Notes: a model not told the origin generated them from the letters alone. A DNA stretch of 57,537 nucleotides from an uncultured Saprospiraceae bacterium (GCA_937997635.1 CALLFA010000024.1:1-57537), one strand, 5' to 3'. Shown: positions 25,889 to 34,644, counted from the first letter of the stretch. Numbers and translations: made by a program.

Positions 25889-27007
25889 TTATCCAAGCGC
25901 CTGCAACAAATCCTCCATCAAATCATCAACATGCTCCAATCCTACGCTAAATCTCAATAGATTTTTCGGCGTTAATGATCCTTCCGCTTCAATTGAAGCT
26001 CTATGTTCAATCAAGCTGTGCGTCCCTCCAAAACTAGTGGCTCTAGTAATCAGCTTTAATTTATTGGTAACAGCAATGGCCGTTGTTGCATCGCCTTTCA
26101 CTAAAAAAGACATCAATGCACCATAACCTGTCATTTGCTTTTTTGCTAAAGCATGAGAAGGATTTGATTCTAATCCTGGATATAAAACTTCTGCTACAGA
26201 AGCATGTTCAGACAGTTGTTTGGCAAGAACCAATGCTGAAGCTTCCATTGCTCGTACACGATGAGTCATTGTCTGCACACCTCTCAAGGCCAACCAACAT
26301 TCGAAGGGGGAAGGGACAGCACCGCCCATCCGCTGGATATAACCAATCTTCTCCCAGCGATCATGTTCATTTGCAGTGATGATTGCGCCACCGAGAACAT
26401 CGCTATGACCAGCTATATATTTGGTAGTGGCGTGGATTACCATATCTGCTCCAAGTTCAAGTGGTGATTGAAAGACAGGTGTGGCGATTGTATTGTCTAC
26501 GACCAGCAATGCATCTGTTTCGTTCGTAATTGCTGCGACAGCTTTTATATCTGTTAGTGTTATTTGCGGATTAGATGGCGTTTCTGCAATGACTAACTTC
26601 GTATTAGACTTCATGTGGGTTTTGACATTCTCAATATCAGACATATCAACAAAGTCAAATTCAATGCCTAGAGGTGCAAAGACTTTCTTCATCAACTCAC
26701 TGAGACCGAAGTATATAATGTCTGGCGCGATAACGTGATCTCCTGGCACCAAAGTCTGCAATAAGGTCATCATTGCTGCTGAGCCTGAAGAAAAACACGC
26801 ACATGCTATCCCACCTTCCAAATCAGCCAAACATCGTTCGAGCGCCAATCGATTGGGATTGCTGTACCTAGAATACACATGCTCATTCGGATATGTGCCA
26901 TCCACATGCCTCTCAAATGTCGTGCTCATGTAAATAGGAAAGTTGATGGCTGAACTTGAAGCATCTATCCCCTGTCCGGAGTGAATGGCTTTTGTTTCTT
27001 TTTTCAT
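25889..27007 (-). CDS. PLP-dependent trans-sulfuration enzyme (cystathionine gamma-synthase/lyase family)
   Basis: A 372-residue type I-fold PLP enzyme of Cys/Met metabolism. Signatures: the N-terminal TKAIHSGQGID, the YSRYSNPNRLALE substrate/PLP-phosphate segment, FSSGSAAMMTL, the PLP ring contact AETPSNPQI, DNTIATPVFQSPLELGAD, and the Schiff-base lysine Lys196 in TTKYIAGHSDVLGG. The C-terminal half has RATSFGGTHSLIEHRA, where the SFGG…S.I.HPA-type motif has Arg for Pro. Sequence alone does not separate cystathionine gamma-synthase, gamma-lyase, beta-lyase or methionine gamma-lyase activity. Its start overlaps the stop of tmk by four bases, so the two are cotranscribed. Confidence 0.93.
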   Translation of the reverse strand: MKKETKAIHSGQGIDASSSAINFPIYMSTTFERHVDGTYPNEHVYSRYSNPNRLALERCLADLEGGIACACFSSGSAAMMTLLQTLVPGDHVIAPDIIYFGLSELMKKVFAPLGIEFDFVDMSDIENVKTHMKSNTKLVIAETPSNPQITLTDIKAVAAITNETDALLVVDNTIATPVFQSPLELGADMVIHATTKYIAGHSDVLGGAIITANEHDRWEKIGYIQRMGGAVPSPFECWLALRGVQTMTHRVRAMEASALVLAKQLSEHASVAEVLYPGLESNPSHALAKKQMTGYGALMSFLVKGDATTAIAVTNKLKLITRATSFGGTHSLIEHRASIEAEGSLTPKNLLRFSVGLEHVDDLMEDLLQALG

Positions 27008-27642
27008 GATACTGGAACATTTTGGATGAGATCGCTCACTTTAGACACAATCTGTTCATGGCAAAGCTCTATGGATTCGTTTGCGTCGACAACTTTAATG
27101 AGCAAGTCTTTACTGTACTTCTCAAATGCAATAAAGTAGTTTTGTCTAATTTTTTGGAGTAATTCTAATTTTTCAAATTTTTCCAGCTGCTCATTTCTTT
27201 CCAAAATACGCCTCATGCTTTCTTCAGCAGAAAGATCAAGATAGACTGTCAAATCCGGTTTTAACATCTCATGACAAATATCATTCATCTCGACCACCTG
27301 ACTGATCGGCATATGCAACCCATGGTATGCAAAAGATGACCAAAAATAGCGATCTGACAACACACAATAGCCTTTATCGAGGTATTGCAACATTCCATCT
27401 ACCTGATTTTGAATATGATCTAGCCGGTCTGCAACAAAAAGAGCAGCTAGTGTTTCTTCTGAAACTGTGACTTCATTTTTTAAAATACGACGTATTAGTT
27501 TCCCAATTTCACGTGAGCTTGGTTCGGTAGTGACATATACCTTTAAACCTAAACTTTCTAGATGAGACCTTAATAAATCCATTTGAGTAGACTTACCCGA
27601 CCCATCAATCCCTTCAAAGACAATAAATTTTCCTCGTGACAT
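27004..27642 (-). CDS. tmk: thymidylate kinase Tmk
   Basis: A 212-residue kinase that phosphorylates dTMP to dTDP. The P-loop GIDGSGKST is at residues 11-19, the DR(Y) dTMP-binding motif is in LSDRYFWSSFAYHG, and the preceding ADRLDHI segment is present. An Arg/Glu-rich lid (RRILERNEQLEKFE) follows. Length is normal. It heads a two-gene unit with the trans-sulfuration enzyme and is divergent from the unknown gene at 27721. Confidence 0.96.
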   Translation of the reverse strand: MSRGKFIVFEGIDGSGKSTQMDLLRSHLESLGLKVYVTTEPSSREIGKLIRRILKNEVTVSEETLAALFVADRLDHIQNQVDGMLQYLDKGYCVLSDRYFWSSFAYHGLHMPISQVVEMNDICHEMLKPDLTVYLDLSAEESMRRILERNEQLEKFEKLELLQKIRQNYFIAFEKYSKDLLIKVVDANESIELCHEQIVSKVSDLIQNVPVS

Positions 27643-27720
27643 TATTTATTTTATGATATTTGTGCTTCTTTTTTCCAAATATTCTATTTCTAACTAACAT
27701 AATTACAAACAAAAACAAAT

Positions 27721-28269
27721 ATGGAAAAATACACTGCAATTAAAGAACGTGTGGTAAAGTATAAAAATATGCTTGAGCAGGTTACTGAATGGAGGTCTAC
27801 GTGGTCAAAAAAGCTCAAAAAGTTCATTCTTCAAGAGGTTAACAAATTACTAGATGCGACGGGCCTTGAAGCCACAGTTAACGAAGAAGAAAAAATAAAA
27901 GGATTGGAGTCCATTACGATAATGCTAGGGAGTAAAAAGAGCGGTATCTACGAGATGGCAGGTGATGGAAACGAACGCAAAGACTTTTTCAAAGAATATG
28001 GTACTCTTGTGTATAGTCAACTCTTCAACGGAAAAGTTCAAGTTTGGATGACTTTTCCATTTATCGAAGGTCTCATAGAGCCTAGACCTCCTAAACTCAT
28101 TGGGATTTATGCCCCTCCAGAATTCAATGAATCGCTTATCATTGGACACTTGGAATCATTTATGAAAGATCTAATAGAATGGGAAGATTTTGACGATGAT
28201 GACAATCCGAATGCTTCTCCTCCAAAAACGCAGATTGGATTTGCATTCAATCCTGAACAAGAGGACTAA
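27721..28269 (+). CDS. conserved-looking cytoplasmic protein, unknown function
   Basis: A 182-residue soluble protein without signal peptide or membrane segment. The N-terminal ~45 residues are helical and Lys/Glu-rich (IKERVVKYKNMLEQV). A beta-rich middle has ESITIMLGSKKSGIYE and KVQVWMTFPFIEGL, followed by EPRPPKLIGIYAPPEF. The tail is very acidic (WEDFDDDDNPNA). I do not recognise a family with certainty. It is divergent from tmk with a 78-bp intergenic region and convergent with the next gene with only four bases between stops. Confidence 0.75.
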   Translation: MEKYTAIKERVVKYKNMLEQVTEWRSTWSKKLKKFILQEVNKLLDATGLEATVNEEEKIKGLESITIMLGSKKSGIYEMAGDGNERKDFFKEYGTLVYSQLFNGKVQVWMTFPFIEGLIEPRPPKLIGIYAPPEFNESLIIGHLESFMKDLIEWEDFDDDDNPNASPPKTQIGFAFNPEQED

Positions 28270-28273
28270 CCGT

Positions 28274-28804
28274 CTACATGTTCAATAAGCATTGGAGCAC
28301 AAGCTTTAGCTCATCTTTCTGTGTAGGATCAATCGAAAAGAAATAGCCATTTTCATTCCTGTCTTCAAATGAGATAGACTCAATGCCTTTTTCATAAAGC
28401 AAGTCTCTTGCTGACTCTTTGCCAAATATGCCTCCGAAGTTGAAGATCATCGTGCCGGTACAATTTCCAGGGCTGTTGCTTTTGAGCAAAACAGTAGTTT
28501 TATCGCTAGTTACCACGTTGATTTCAGCAGCTTTTGATAAGCAAATCGTATAGTCACTTTTATATCTGAGTGTAAGTTCTTTATTTTGCCTTACGATAAG
28601 TAGTTCAGTAGACTCGTCACCACTCTCATTTTTAAACTTGAATTTGGCTCTACTTGCAAAGGTAATTTTGCCAGTTATAGGGTTTGTCTTTGAGATCAAC
28701 TTCAAACTGCAATTAGAAGAAGTTGCATCTGGATTAGATTTGTGTATTGTTAGTATAGATAACAAAACAAAAACCACTGGTAAAAAAGAAAAGTATCGAT
28801 TCAT
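28274..28804 (-). CDS. small exported protein, unknown function
   Basis: About 176 residues from the ATG at 28804, which gives a good signal peptide (MNRYFSFLPVVFVLLSILTI); the frame extends five codons upstream. The mature part is beta-rich with four Cys spread through it (SNCSLKL, YTICLSK, GNCTGTM, LQCLLNM), compatible with disulfides in the periplasm. The pattern GKITFASRAKFKF plus the ending KLVLQCLLNM suggests a small single-domain protein. No family recognised. Confidence 0.75.
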   Translation of the reverse strand: MNRYFSFLPVVFVLLSILTIHKSNPDATSSNCSLKLISKTNPITGKITFASRAKFKFKNESGDESTELLIVRQNKELTLRYKSDYTICLSKAAEINVVTSDKTTVLLKSNSPGNCTGTMIFNFGGIFGKESARDLLYEKGIESISFEDRNENGYFFSIDPTQKDELKLVLQCLLNM

Positions 28805-28948
28805 TCTAAAATTAAGCAAATCTTGTAATTCTATCTCGGGTGGCTATGACAAAAGTATAAAACCAAATCTTTAATTTGTGCTCTTGTTGCAAATAATATG
28901 AGAAGTAGCGATTTTTAACGTTTCTCTAGATAAAACGAAAATGTACCT

Positions 28949-29791
28949 ATGGAGTTAATTTTTTTAATGGAAATGCCAGACTTTGCAAGTAGTGGTATGT
29001 GGATGAGCCTAATCACCCTATGCTTATTAGAAATTATATTGGGTGTTGATAATATCATATTCATCTCTATTGTTGCAGGGAAGTTAAAAGATAAAGATGT
29101 TGCTAAAGCAACAAATATTGGGCTCGTATTGGCAATGGTCATGCGTATAGCCTTGCTGTTTGGTGTGACTTGGCTAATTGCGATGAATGAACCATGGGTC
29201 AACATTGACACATCTTGGATGCACGCTGGATTCTCCGTACAAAGTTTGATATTGATCGCTGGTGGCCTTTTCCTTCTTTACAAGAGTGTATCTGAGATTC
29301 ATCATAAGTTGGAAGGCGAAGAACATGGGGTTGGCGAAAAATCAAAAGGCGTTACTTTGCGAAGTGCAATCATTCAAATTACGATCATTAATATCGTTTT
29401 TTCGTTTGATTCTATTTTAACTGCTGTTGGGATGACCAATGGCCTCCAGGGGGCTCTGTTTGTGATGATTGTTGCAGTTGTCATTTCCGTTGTCATTATG
29501 ATGCTGTTTGCTACTCCTGTGGGGCGATTTGTCAATAAACACCCTACAGTTCAAATGTTGGGTCTGTCTTTTCTCATTCTGATAGGGTTTATGTTGATAT
29601 TGGAAGGTGGACATTTGGCACATTTATCAATATTCGGTCAAGAGATAGGTGCAGTTCCAAAGGGTTATTTATACTTCGCGATTGCGTTTGCTTTAGGCGT
29701 GGAATTCTTGAACATCAAGTTAAGAACAAAGAAAAAGCCAGTCCAATTGCATGGTGTACAAGAAGAAGCCGTCAAGGAAGGGATTTTATAG
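28949..29791 (+). CDS. TerC-family integral membrane protein
   Basis: A 280-residue membrane protein with seven or more hydrophobic helices. Family signatures: LLEIILGVDNIIFISI early, with the conserved acidic Gly-Val-Asp-Asn, and NIVFSFDSILTAVGMT in the middle, with the second conserved Asp. A later FLILIGFMLILEG helix is also typical. Members are linked to manganese or calcium efflux that protects proteins during secretion, and historically to tellurite resistance. The cargo here is inference. The gene stands 29 bp before apbE on the same strand. Confidence 0.94.
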   Translation: MELIFLMEMPDFASSGMWMSLITLCLLEIILGVDNIIFISIVAGKLKDKDVAKATNIGLVLAMVMRIALLFGVTWLIAMNEPWVNIDTSWMHAGFSVQSLILIAGGLFLLYKSVSEIHHKLEGEEHGVGEKSKGVTLRSAIIQITIINIVFSFDSILTAVGMTNGLQGALFVMIVAVVISVVIMMLFATPVGRFVNKHPTVQMLGLSFLILIGFMLILEGGHLAHLSIFGQEIGAVPKGYLYFAIAFALGVEFLNIKLRTKKKPVQLHGVQEEAVKEGIL

Positions 29792-29820
29792 GTCGCGTCA
29801 TACGATTTTCTCGTTTTTAA

Positions 29821-30882
29821 ATGTTAGAAACTCCAATGAGTGCTCTGTTGCGCATATGTGGGATTATACTTGGTTTTGCAATCTTTTTTGCTGCCTGCCA
29901 GTCAAACAATAAACAATCCTTCAGGATTAAGGGAGAAACGATGGGCACATATTACATTGTTACTGTTGACACTCTAGATCAAAGCTTGGAGAAAAGCATT
30001 GACTCAATATTAGTCAAGCTCAATAAGGAACTATCTACCTATGATTCTGAATCCATTATTTCAAAATTCAATGATTCTCAAACGGGAATAACGGTGAACA
30101 ATAGTGATCTTGACTTACATTCTTTTCATAAAAATCTTCAATTATCAAAACAAGTTAATCTTCGTTCTAAGGGAGCTTTTGACCCCAGTTTGATGCCTAT
30201 CATTAATTATTGGGGCTTTGGGTATCAGGGGCGACATGCCATAAACGAAGCAGATTCTACAACCATAGACTCATTAATGGGATTTACAGGACTTGAACAT
30301 GTGAGTGTTGATTTACAAAAGAATGCCGTTAACAAAACAGTCGCTGGCCTGGAATTGGACTTTAGTGCTATTGCAAAGGGTTATGGTGTAGATTTGATTG
30401 CAGACTTCCTCAATGACAAGCAAATCGATAATTACCTGGTGGACATCGGAGGAGAATCCAGCGCTAAAGGGCTTAATTCTAAACAGTTAAAGTGGACGCT
30501 TGGGGTCTCAACACCTAGGAAAGATGCTGCCTATTCTGAAAGTATGGTGTATCTCCAACTTGATGACAATGCACTTGCCACATCCGGCAACTATAGAAAT
30601 TATCATGAGACTGACGAAGGCAAAACATATGGCCACACCATAGATGCAAGGACAGGATTCCCTGCACAGACCGACATCCTGAGTGCTTCTGTTATTACTG
30701 ACAATTGTATGACAGCAGATGCTTGGACGACAACTTTCATGTCTTTAGGTCTAAATAAATCTAAAGAGCTAGTTGAGGAATTAGATGGTATCGAAGCTTT
30801 GTTTATTTTTGAGTCTAATAGTTCGGAGTTGGACACTTGGTACTCATCTGGATTCGAACAATATATCTTATGGAAAAAATGA
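29821..30882 (+). CDS. apbE: FAD:protein FMN transferase ApbE
   Basis: A 353-residue periplasmic lipoprotein that attaches FMN covalently to Thr/Ser of target flavoproteins such as NqrB, NqrC or RnfG-type subunits. The leader ends in a lipobox with Cys26 (FAIFFAACQSN). Motifs: KGETMGTYYIVTV, LDFSAIAKGYGVDLIADFL, YLVDIGGESSAKG, ATSGNYRNY, and the C-terminal TADAWTTTFMSLG with the Mg-binding acidic residue. A second ATG at 29836 could be the start. The target flavoproteins are not in the window. The stop codon overlaps the start of the exonuclease gene (ATGA). Confidence 0.95.
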   Translation: MLETPMSALLRICGIILGFAIFFAACQSNNKQSFRIKGETMGTYYIVTVDTLDQSLEKSIDSILVKLNKELSTYDSESIISKFNDSQTGITVNNSDLDLHSFHKNLQLSKQVNLRSKGAFDPSLMPIINYWGFGYQGRHAINEADSTTIDSLMGFTGLEHVSVDLQKNAVNKTVAGLELDFSAIAKGYGVDLIADFLNDKQIDNYLVDIGGESSAKGLNSKQLKWTLGVSTPRKDAAYSESMVYLQLDDNALATSGNYRNYHETDEGKTYGHTIDARTGFPAQTDILSASVITDNCMTADAWTTTFMSLGLNKSKELVEELDGIEALFIFESNSSELDTWYSSGFEQYILWKK

Positions 30883-31712
30883 ATATAGACTTCAATTTAA
30901 AAAATGATCTGGTTTTTTTTGATATCGAATCTACAGGTCTCAATGTTGTTCGAGATCGTATTGTCCAGATCGCATTAATAAAATATTTTGCAGACGGTAA
31001 AGAAGCTGAGGAACTGGAAATGTTGGTCAATCCCACCATTCCTATTTCTCAAGAAGCAATGGATGTACATGGGATTACGCCAGATAAATTGAGAGGCAAA
31101 CCAACATTTAGAGATGTCGCTCAACAACTGTATGACTTTATTGGTGATGCTGATCTTTGTGGGTATAACTCAGATCGTTTTGACGTCCCGATGTTAATGG
31201 AAGAATTTGCTCGTGTTGGTATTGAATTCAATCTGGACAATAGAAAATCCATAGATGTACAAAAGATATTTTACAAAATGGAGCCACGAACCTTACAAGC
31301 TGCATTAAGACTGTATTGTGGAAAGACCCTAGAAGACGCTCACGATGCACTCGCAGATGTTAGGGCTACCGTTGATGTCTTGAAAGGACAAATAATCAGA
31401 TACGACAATGTTGATCACGTAGATGGTGATGGATTTACAACCAAAGCGCCAATCAAAAATGACATGAACGCCATTCATGAATTCACGCATGACAATCGAT
31501 TGATAGATGTCACACAGAGACTCAAATATGACCACAAAGGACAAATAGTGTTCAATTTTGGAAAATACATTGGCAAGCCAGTAGCAGAAACGTTAATCAA
31601 AGACAAGCAATACTATCATTGGATTCTGGATAAAGAATTTTCAACGCAAGTAAAGCAACTTGTAAAAAAGCTCGTCAAAGACTATGGTGATCAGCAACAA
31701 AATCCGTCTTAG
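30879..31712 (+). CDS. DnaQ-like 3'-5' exonuclease (DEDDh)
   Basis: About 277 residues from the ATG at 30879, which overlaps the apbE stop; the frame is open further up but inside apbE. The exonuclease domain fills the first 170 residues: Exo I in VFFDIESTGLN (Asp, Glu), Exo II in CGYNSDRFDVPML (Asp), and Exo III with the catalytic His in EDAHDALADVRAT. A C-terminal ~90-residue part contains IVFNFGKYIGKPVAE and YYHWILDKEFS, the small 'quorum of DnaQ-like' domain often found in Bacteroidota members. It is probably a proofreading or repair nuclease on DNA or RNA ends rather than the main polymerase epsilon. Confidence 0.93.
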   Translation: MNIDFNLKNDLVFFDIESTGLNVVRDRIVQIALIKYFADGKEAEELEMLVNPTIPISQEAMDVHGITPDKLRGKPTFRDVAQQLYDFIGDADLCGYNSDRFDVPMLMEEFARVGIEFNLDNRKSIDVQKIFYKMEPRTLQAALRLYCGKTLEDAHDALADVRATVDVLKGQIIRYDNVDHVDGDGFTTKAPIKNDMNAIHEFTHDNRLIDVTQRLKYDHKGQIVFNFGKYIGKPVAETLIKDKQYYHWILDKEFSTQVKQLVKKLVKDYGDQQQNPS

Positions 31713-32529
31713 CGGATTATTCTTTTTTTTTACGTCCATTTTGCTCCTCAGTTGTTACGAACCGATTGAAGATTGTTTGGAATTGAGCGCTTCTAATTAT
31801 AGTCTTGTCGCTGATGCCCCTTGCGATGATTGTTGCACCTATCCAAACCTCAACTTGCAATTTATACCAAGATGGGAAAATGAAGCACTTCGTACAGATA
31901 CCATGTACATCAATGATCGAGGTGAGACATTTGCTGTCAGACAAGCGAGTTTTTTTGTATCCAATATTTTGCTTTCGAATGACAGTGCGCGTTTAGTCAC
32001 ACAAGATTCAATAGTTCTGGACTGCGATGTCATATATAATTCGTTTGCTAATGTTTCTCTTCAGTCTCGAATAGCTTCAGGTAGAAATATACCCATCACC
32101 TTTGGATTTGACCAAGTGGAATTTGAAATTGGCGTCAATGACTGTTTGTCGCAAGCAGACCCCTTACAGTTTGAGGATGATGACTTTAGTAGTGGTTCGT
32201 CTTTTTTGGACCAGAAAATAGCAGATCAACAATATCGCTCAGCCAGTTTTCAATTGATTAAAGATATTGACACAATGTTCATTCAATTACCAGACACCTT
32301 ACTTATTAAAACCCAAGATACACTGCATATTGGCTTCAGCAATTCTGAATTTAACGAGTCATTTGCTTTGAATGGAGACTTCGACATCTCTCGAGGATCA
32401 AACTTTATACTAGAAGTATTTGTTGATTACAGCGACATATTGTCTACTGTTTCATTTGATGATTCAGAAGAAAACATCAAAAGTGCCATCAATCAAAATC
32501 TATCGAGGGCATTTTCGTTAATGGAATAA
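31684..32529 (+). CDS. MbnP-like lipoprotein (metallo-mystery pair, copper-binding type)
   Basis: A 281-residue lipoprotein (leader …FFFFTSILLLSCYEP, lipobox Cys24). After the anchor comes a Cys motif (DCLELSASNYSLVADAPCDD then CC). Then there is an MbnP-like beta domain: LNLQFIPRWENEALRTDT, MYINDRGETFAVRQASFFVS, a run of strands and an ISRGSNFILEVFVDYSDIL ending. It has a single Trp in the mature chain (PRWENEA). It is followed after two bases by a di-heme peroxidase-type gene, the defining arrangement of MbnP/MbnH pairs. Known biology: MbnH converts a Trp of MbnP to kynurenine, and MbnP then binds copper. That this pair does the same is inference. It overlaps the exonuclease gene by 29 bp. 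Confidence 0.8.
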   Translation: MVISNKIRLSGLFFFFTSILLLSCYEPIEDCLELSASNYSLVADAPCDDCCTYPNLNLQFIPRWENEALRTDTMYINDRGETFAVRQASFFVSNILLSNDSARLVTQDSIVLDCDVIYNSFANVSLQSRIASGRNIPITFGFDQVEFEIGVNDCLSQADPLQFEDDDFSSGSSFLDQKIADQQYRSASFQLIKDIDTMFIQLPDTLLIKTQDTLHIGFSNSEFNESFALNGDFDISRGSNFILEVFVDYSDILSTVSFDDSEENIKSAINQNLSRAFSLME

Positions 32530-32531
32530 TA

Positions 32532-33641
32532 ATGATTCGAAATCTGTCATATTACTGTTTGGTGTTGTTTGCAATAGCAACCATACATTCTTGTGGTGAT
32601 GATATGCCCGAGCCGCCAGAACAGGTCGATCTGGAGGCAATCCCGTTTAATACACAAGAATATCAGCTGAACATCCCTGAAGGATTTCCTGCCATGGACA
32701 TACCCGAAGACAATCCCCTTACTGTGCAAGGTGTAGAATTGGGTCGTCATCTGTTTTATGATCCCATATTATCCATAGACAGTACGCAATCCTGCTCTAC
32801 ATGCCACGAACTCCGAAGCAATTTTACGGATAATCTGGCAGCAAGTCCTGGTGTAGAAGGACTGACAGGTAGGAGAAGTTCTATGAGTTTGTTAAACATT
32901 GGTTTTCATACGAATGGATTGTTTTGGGATGGTAGAGTTCAGACTTTAGAAGAACAAGCCTTATTACCGGTTGAGGATCCCTTAGAGCTCAATGATACTT
33001 GGTCAAATGTTGAAAATAAATTGCGACGTAGTGATCGATACCCGACACTATTTAGAGAAGCTTTTGGGATTTCGGAAAGTAGAGAAATCACCAAAGAATT
33101 AGCGGTACAAGCAATCGCTCAGTTTGAAAGAAGCTTGATAAGCAGTGGAAATTCGAAGTTTGATAGAGTCACAGCAGGTCTTGCTGTGTTCACTGATCAA
33201 GAACTAGATGGCTTCGAGATTTTTTTCGATATCAATCCTGATCAATCATTGCATGCGGAGTGTGGCCATTGTCACAATGCTCCCCTATTCACTACCAATG
33301 AATACTTCAATAATGGACTAGATGCCGTAAATAGTTTGACTGAGTTTACTGATTTGGGACGAGGAGAGATTACAGATGTCCTGTTTGACAACGGGGCATT
33401 TAAAGTGCCGACCTTACGAAACATCGATTTAACAGCTCCATTTATGCACGATGGACGATTTCAGACATTAGATGAAGTACTTGATCATTATGTGTCTGGC
33501 GGCAATAAGGCAGATAATTTAGGAGCAGTTTTACGCCCATTACGTCTAAATGAAGAGAATAGAGAGGCATTAAAAGCCTTTATTTTAACCCTTCAGGATC
33601 CAGATTTTGTGACTAATCCAGCATTTGCAAGTCCATTTTGA
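32532..33641 (+). CDS. MbnH-like di-heme cytochrome c peroxidase-family enzyme
   Basis: A 369-residue lipoprotein (leader MIRNLSYYCLVLFAIATIHSC, Cys21) with two c-type heme sites, CSTCH at 88-92 and CGHCH at 244-248. The fold signatures match the bacterial CCP/MauG/MbnH family: GVELGRHLFYDPILSIDSTQ, MSLLNIGFHTNGLFWDGRVQ, QAIAQFERSLIS, FKVPTLRNIDLTAPFMHDGR and the tail LRLNEENREALKAFILTLQD. The order MbnP then MbnH two bases apart points to a MbnH-type role, oxidising a Trp of the partner, rather than a simple peroxidase. Both proteins are lipid-anchored, so they can meet at the same membrane. There is no methanobactin gene. Confidence 0.92.
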   Translation: MIRNLSYYCLVLFAIATIHSCGDDMPEPPEQVDLEAIPFNTQEYQLNIPEGFPAMDIPEDNPLTVQGVELGRHLFYDPILSIDSTQSCSTCHELRSNFTDNLAASPGVEGLTGRRSSMSLLNIGFHTNGLFWDGRVQTLEEQALLPVEDPLELNDTWSNVENKLRRSDRYPTLFREAFGISESREITKELAVQAIAQFERSLISSGNSKFDRVTAGLAVFTDQELDGFEIFFDINPDQSLHAECGHCHNAPLFTTNEYFNNGLDAVNSLTEFTDLGRGEITDVLFDNGAFKVPTLRNIDLTAPFMHDGRFQTLDEVLDHYVSGGNKADNLGAVLRPLRLNEENREALKAFILTLQDPDFVTNPAFASPF

Positions 33642-33813
33642 AAATTTTCTAGATTTTTTTTCTTTAAAAATGGACAATTTTTATAAATAAATATTCACAT
33701 TTTATATAAATATTGTAAAATACAATAACCTATATCATTGATATACAGGCAATTAACTTTTCAATCAATACATATTAAAATTTTATTTATATCACAATTA
33801 AGCGTTTTTGTAC

Positions 33814-33844
33814 TTGTAACAAGCAAATTTGTGCTGCATCTTTG
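33814..33844 (+). promoter_or_regulatory. promoter of RNA gene A
   Basis: TTG (33814-33816, in GTACTTG) is separated by 20 bp from CATCTTTG (33837-33844), one mismatch from the -7 consensus TAnnTTTG. The same layout with identical spacing recurs in front of the second copy, which supports it. Expected start is near 33850. Confidence 0.65.
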
Positions 33845-33849
33845 ATATG

Positions 33850-34131
33850 TGAATTTGATCGAACATCATTTTCACCCCAGCAAAAGAGCTGGTCGTAAAA
33901 TTCGGATATGTTCATGGGATAATTGTTAATAGTAAGTTGTGATCTCAGGCGCAACTTATTATTAGCAATTTAAAAGAAGACAAAGAAGTGAGCGAACAGA
34001 TCCATTACAGAATGAATTGAATTTTAAATAAAGTATCTTAATTAAGTAATGTCTGCTAAAGAGCAGAATCTTAGGATATGTTCATGGGATTATAATAAAA
34101 AGCGATTCGAGGGATCGAGTCGCTTTCTTTT
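33850..34131 (+). ncRNA. structured RNA, copy A (unrecognised family)
   Basis: A transcript of about 280 nt framed by promoter-like boxes and an intrinsic terminator. Predicted elements in order: GATCGAAC (33857-33864), a CCAGC…GCTGG hairpin (33877-33892), GGATATGTTCATGGGAT (33904-33920), a 20-bp hairpin (arms 33922-33941 and 33950-33969, all pairs Watson-Crick or G:T), GAGCGAAC (33990-33997), a TCTGCT…AGCAGA hairpin (34052-34067), a second GGATATGTTCATGGGAT (34074-34090) and the terminator. The motif order repeats, so the RNA seems to be made of two related modules. The sequence from 33994 (GAACAGATCC) can pair with the second GGATATGTTC. It lacks tRNA-like, RNase P, SRP or tmRNA signatures. 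Function unknown. Confidence 0.75.
34099..34131 (+). terminator. intrinsic terminator of RNA gene A
   Basis: AAAGCGATTCGA (34099-34110) and TCGAGTCGCTTT (34115-34126) pair over 12 bp with one G:T around the loop GGGA, followed by CTTTT. Confidence 0.88.
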
Positions 34132-34320
34132 AAAACTTCCAATTGACATTAAAAATTGAAACAAAAAAGCGCACATTTTCAGATAAAATGAGCCAATATT
34201 TACCACAATATCCTTTATATTTTTGTGAATGATTATATAAAGCACTGGTAATCAGTATATATTATTAAAATATTATACATATTATTAATAAATATATATT
34301 ACAATATGGCCATTTTGTAC

Positions 34321-34351
34321 TTGTCACAAGCGAAATAGTGTCGCATATTTG
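34321..34351 (+). promoter_or_regulatory. promoter of RNA gene B
   Basis: TTG (34321-34323) within GTACTTG and CATATTTG (34344-34351), spaced by 20 bp exactly as before copy A, although the bases in between differ at several places. This conservation of the two boxes and their distance is the main support. Expected start is near 34357. Confidence 0.65.
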
Positions 34352-34356
34352 AATTG

Positions 34357-34644
34357 TGTTAATGATCGAACGTCATTTTCACCGCCAGCAAATGAGCTGG
34401 AAGTAAAATTCGGATAGTTCATGGGATTATATTGTTAATGATAAGTTGTGTGTTTTGGTCGCAACTTATTATTAACAATTTTTAAAGAGAAGATAGAAAT
34501 TGAGCGAACGAGTCCTTACAAATGTGATTGAATTTTAAATATTAATATCTTAATTATAACCTCTGCTAAAGAGCAGAACTATTAGGATATGTTCATGGGA
34601 TTATAATAAAAAAGCGATTCAGAGTTTTCTGGGTCGCTTTTTTT
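34357..34644 (+). ncRNA. structured RNA, copy B (paralogue of copy A)
   Basis: Homologous to copy A, 507 bp downstream, with the same element order: GATCGAAC, CCAGC…GCTGG hairpin, GGATAGTTCATGGGATT, a 20-bp hairpin (arms 34431-34450 and 34460-34479), GAGCGAAC, TCTGCT…AGCAGA hairpin, GGATATGTTCATGGGATT and terminator. Against copy A the long stem has three base-pair differences (T:G to T:A, A:T to G:T, G:T to A:T), all preserving pairing. The terminator stem also differs in sequence but stays paired. This pattern supports selection on RNA structure rather than on protein or DNA sequence. Function unknown. Confidence 0.75.

Noticed and set aside
33850..34644. RNase P RNA, tmRNA, SRP RNA or group II intron
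   Set aside because: None of the hallmark sequences (RNase P conserved core, tRNA-like ends with CCA, SRP Alu/GNRA helix, intron domain V) is visible, and the presence of two paralogous copies with terminators does not fit.
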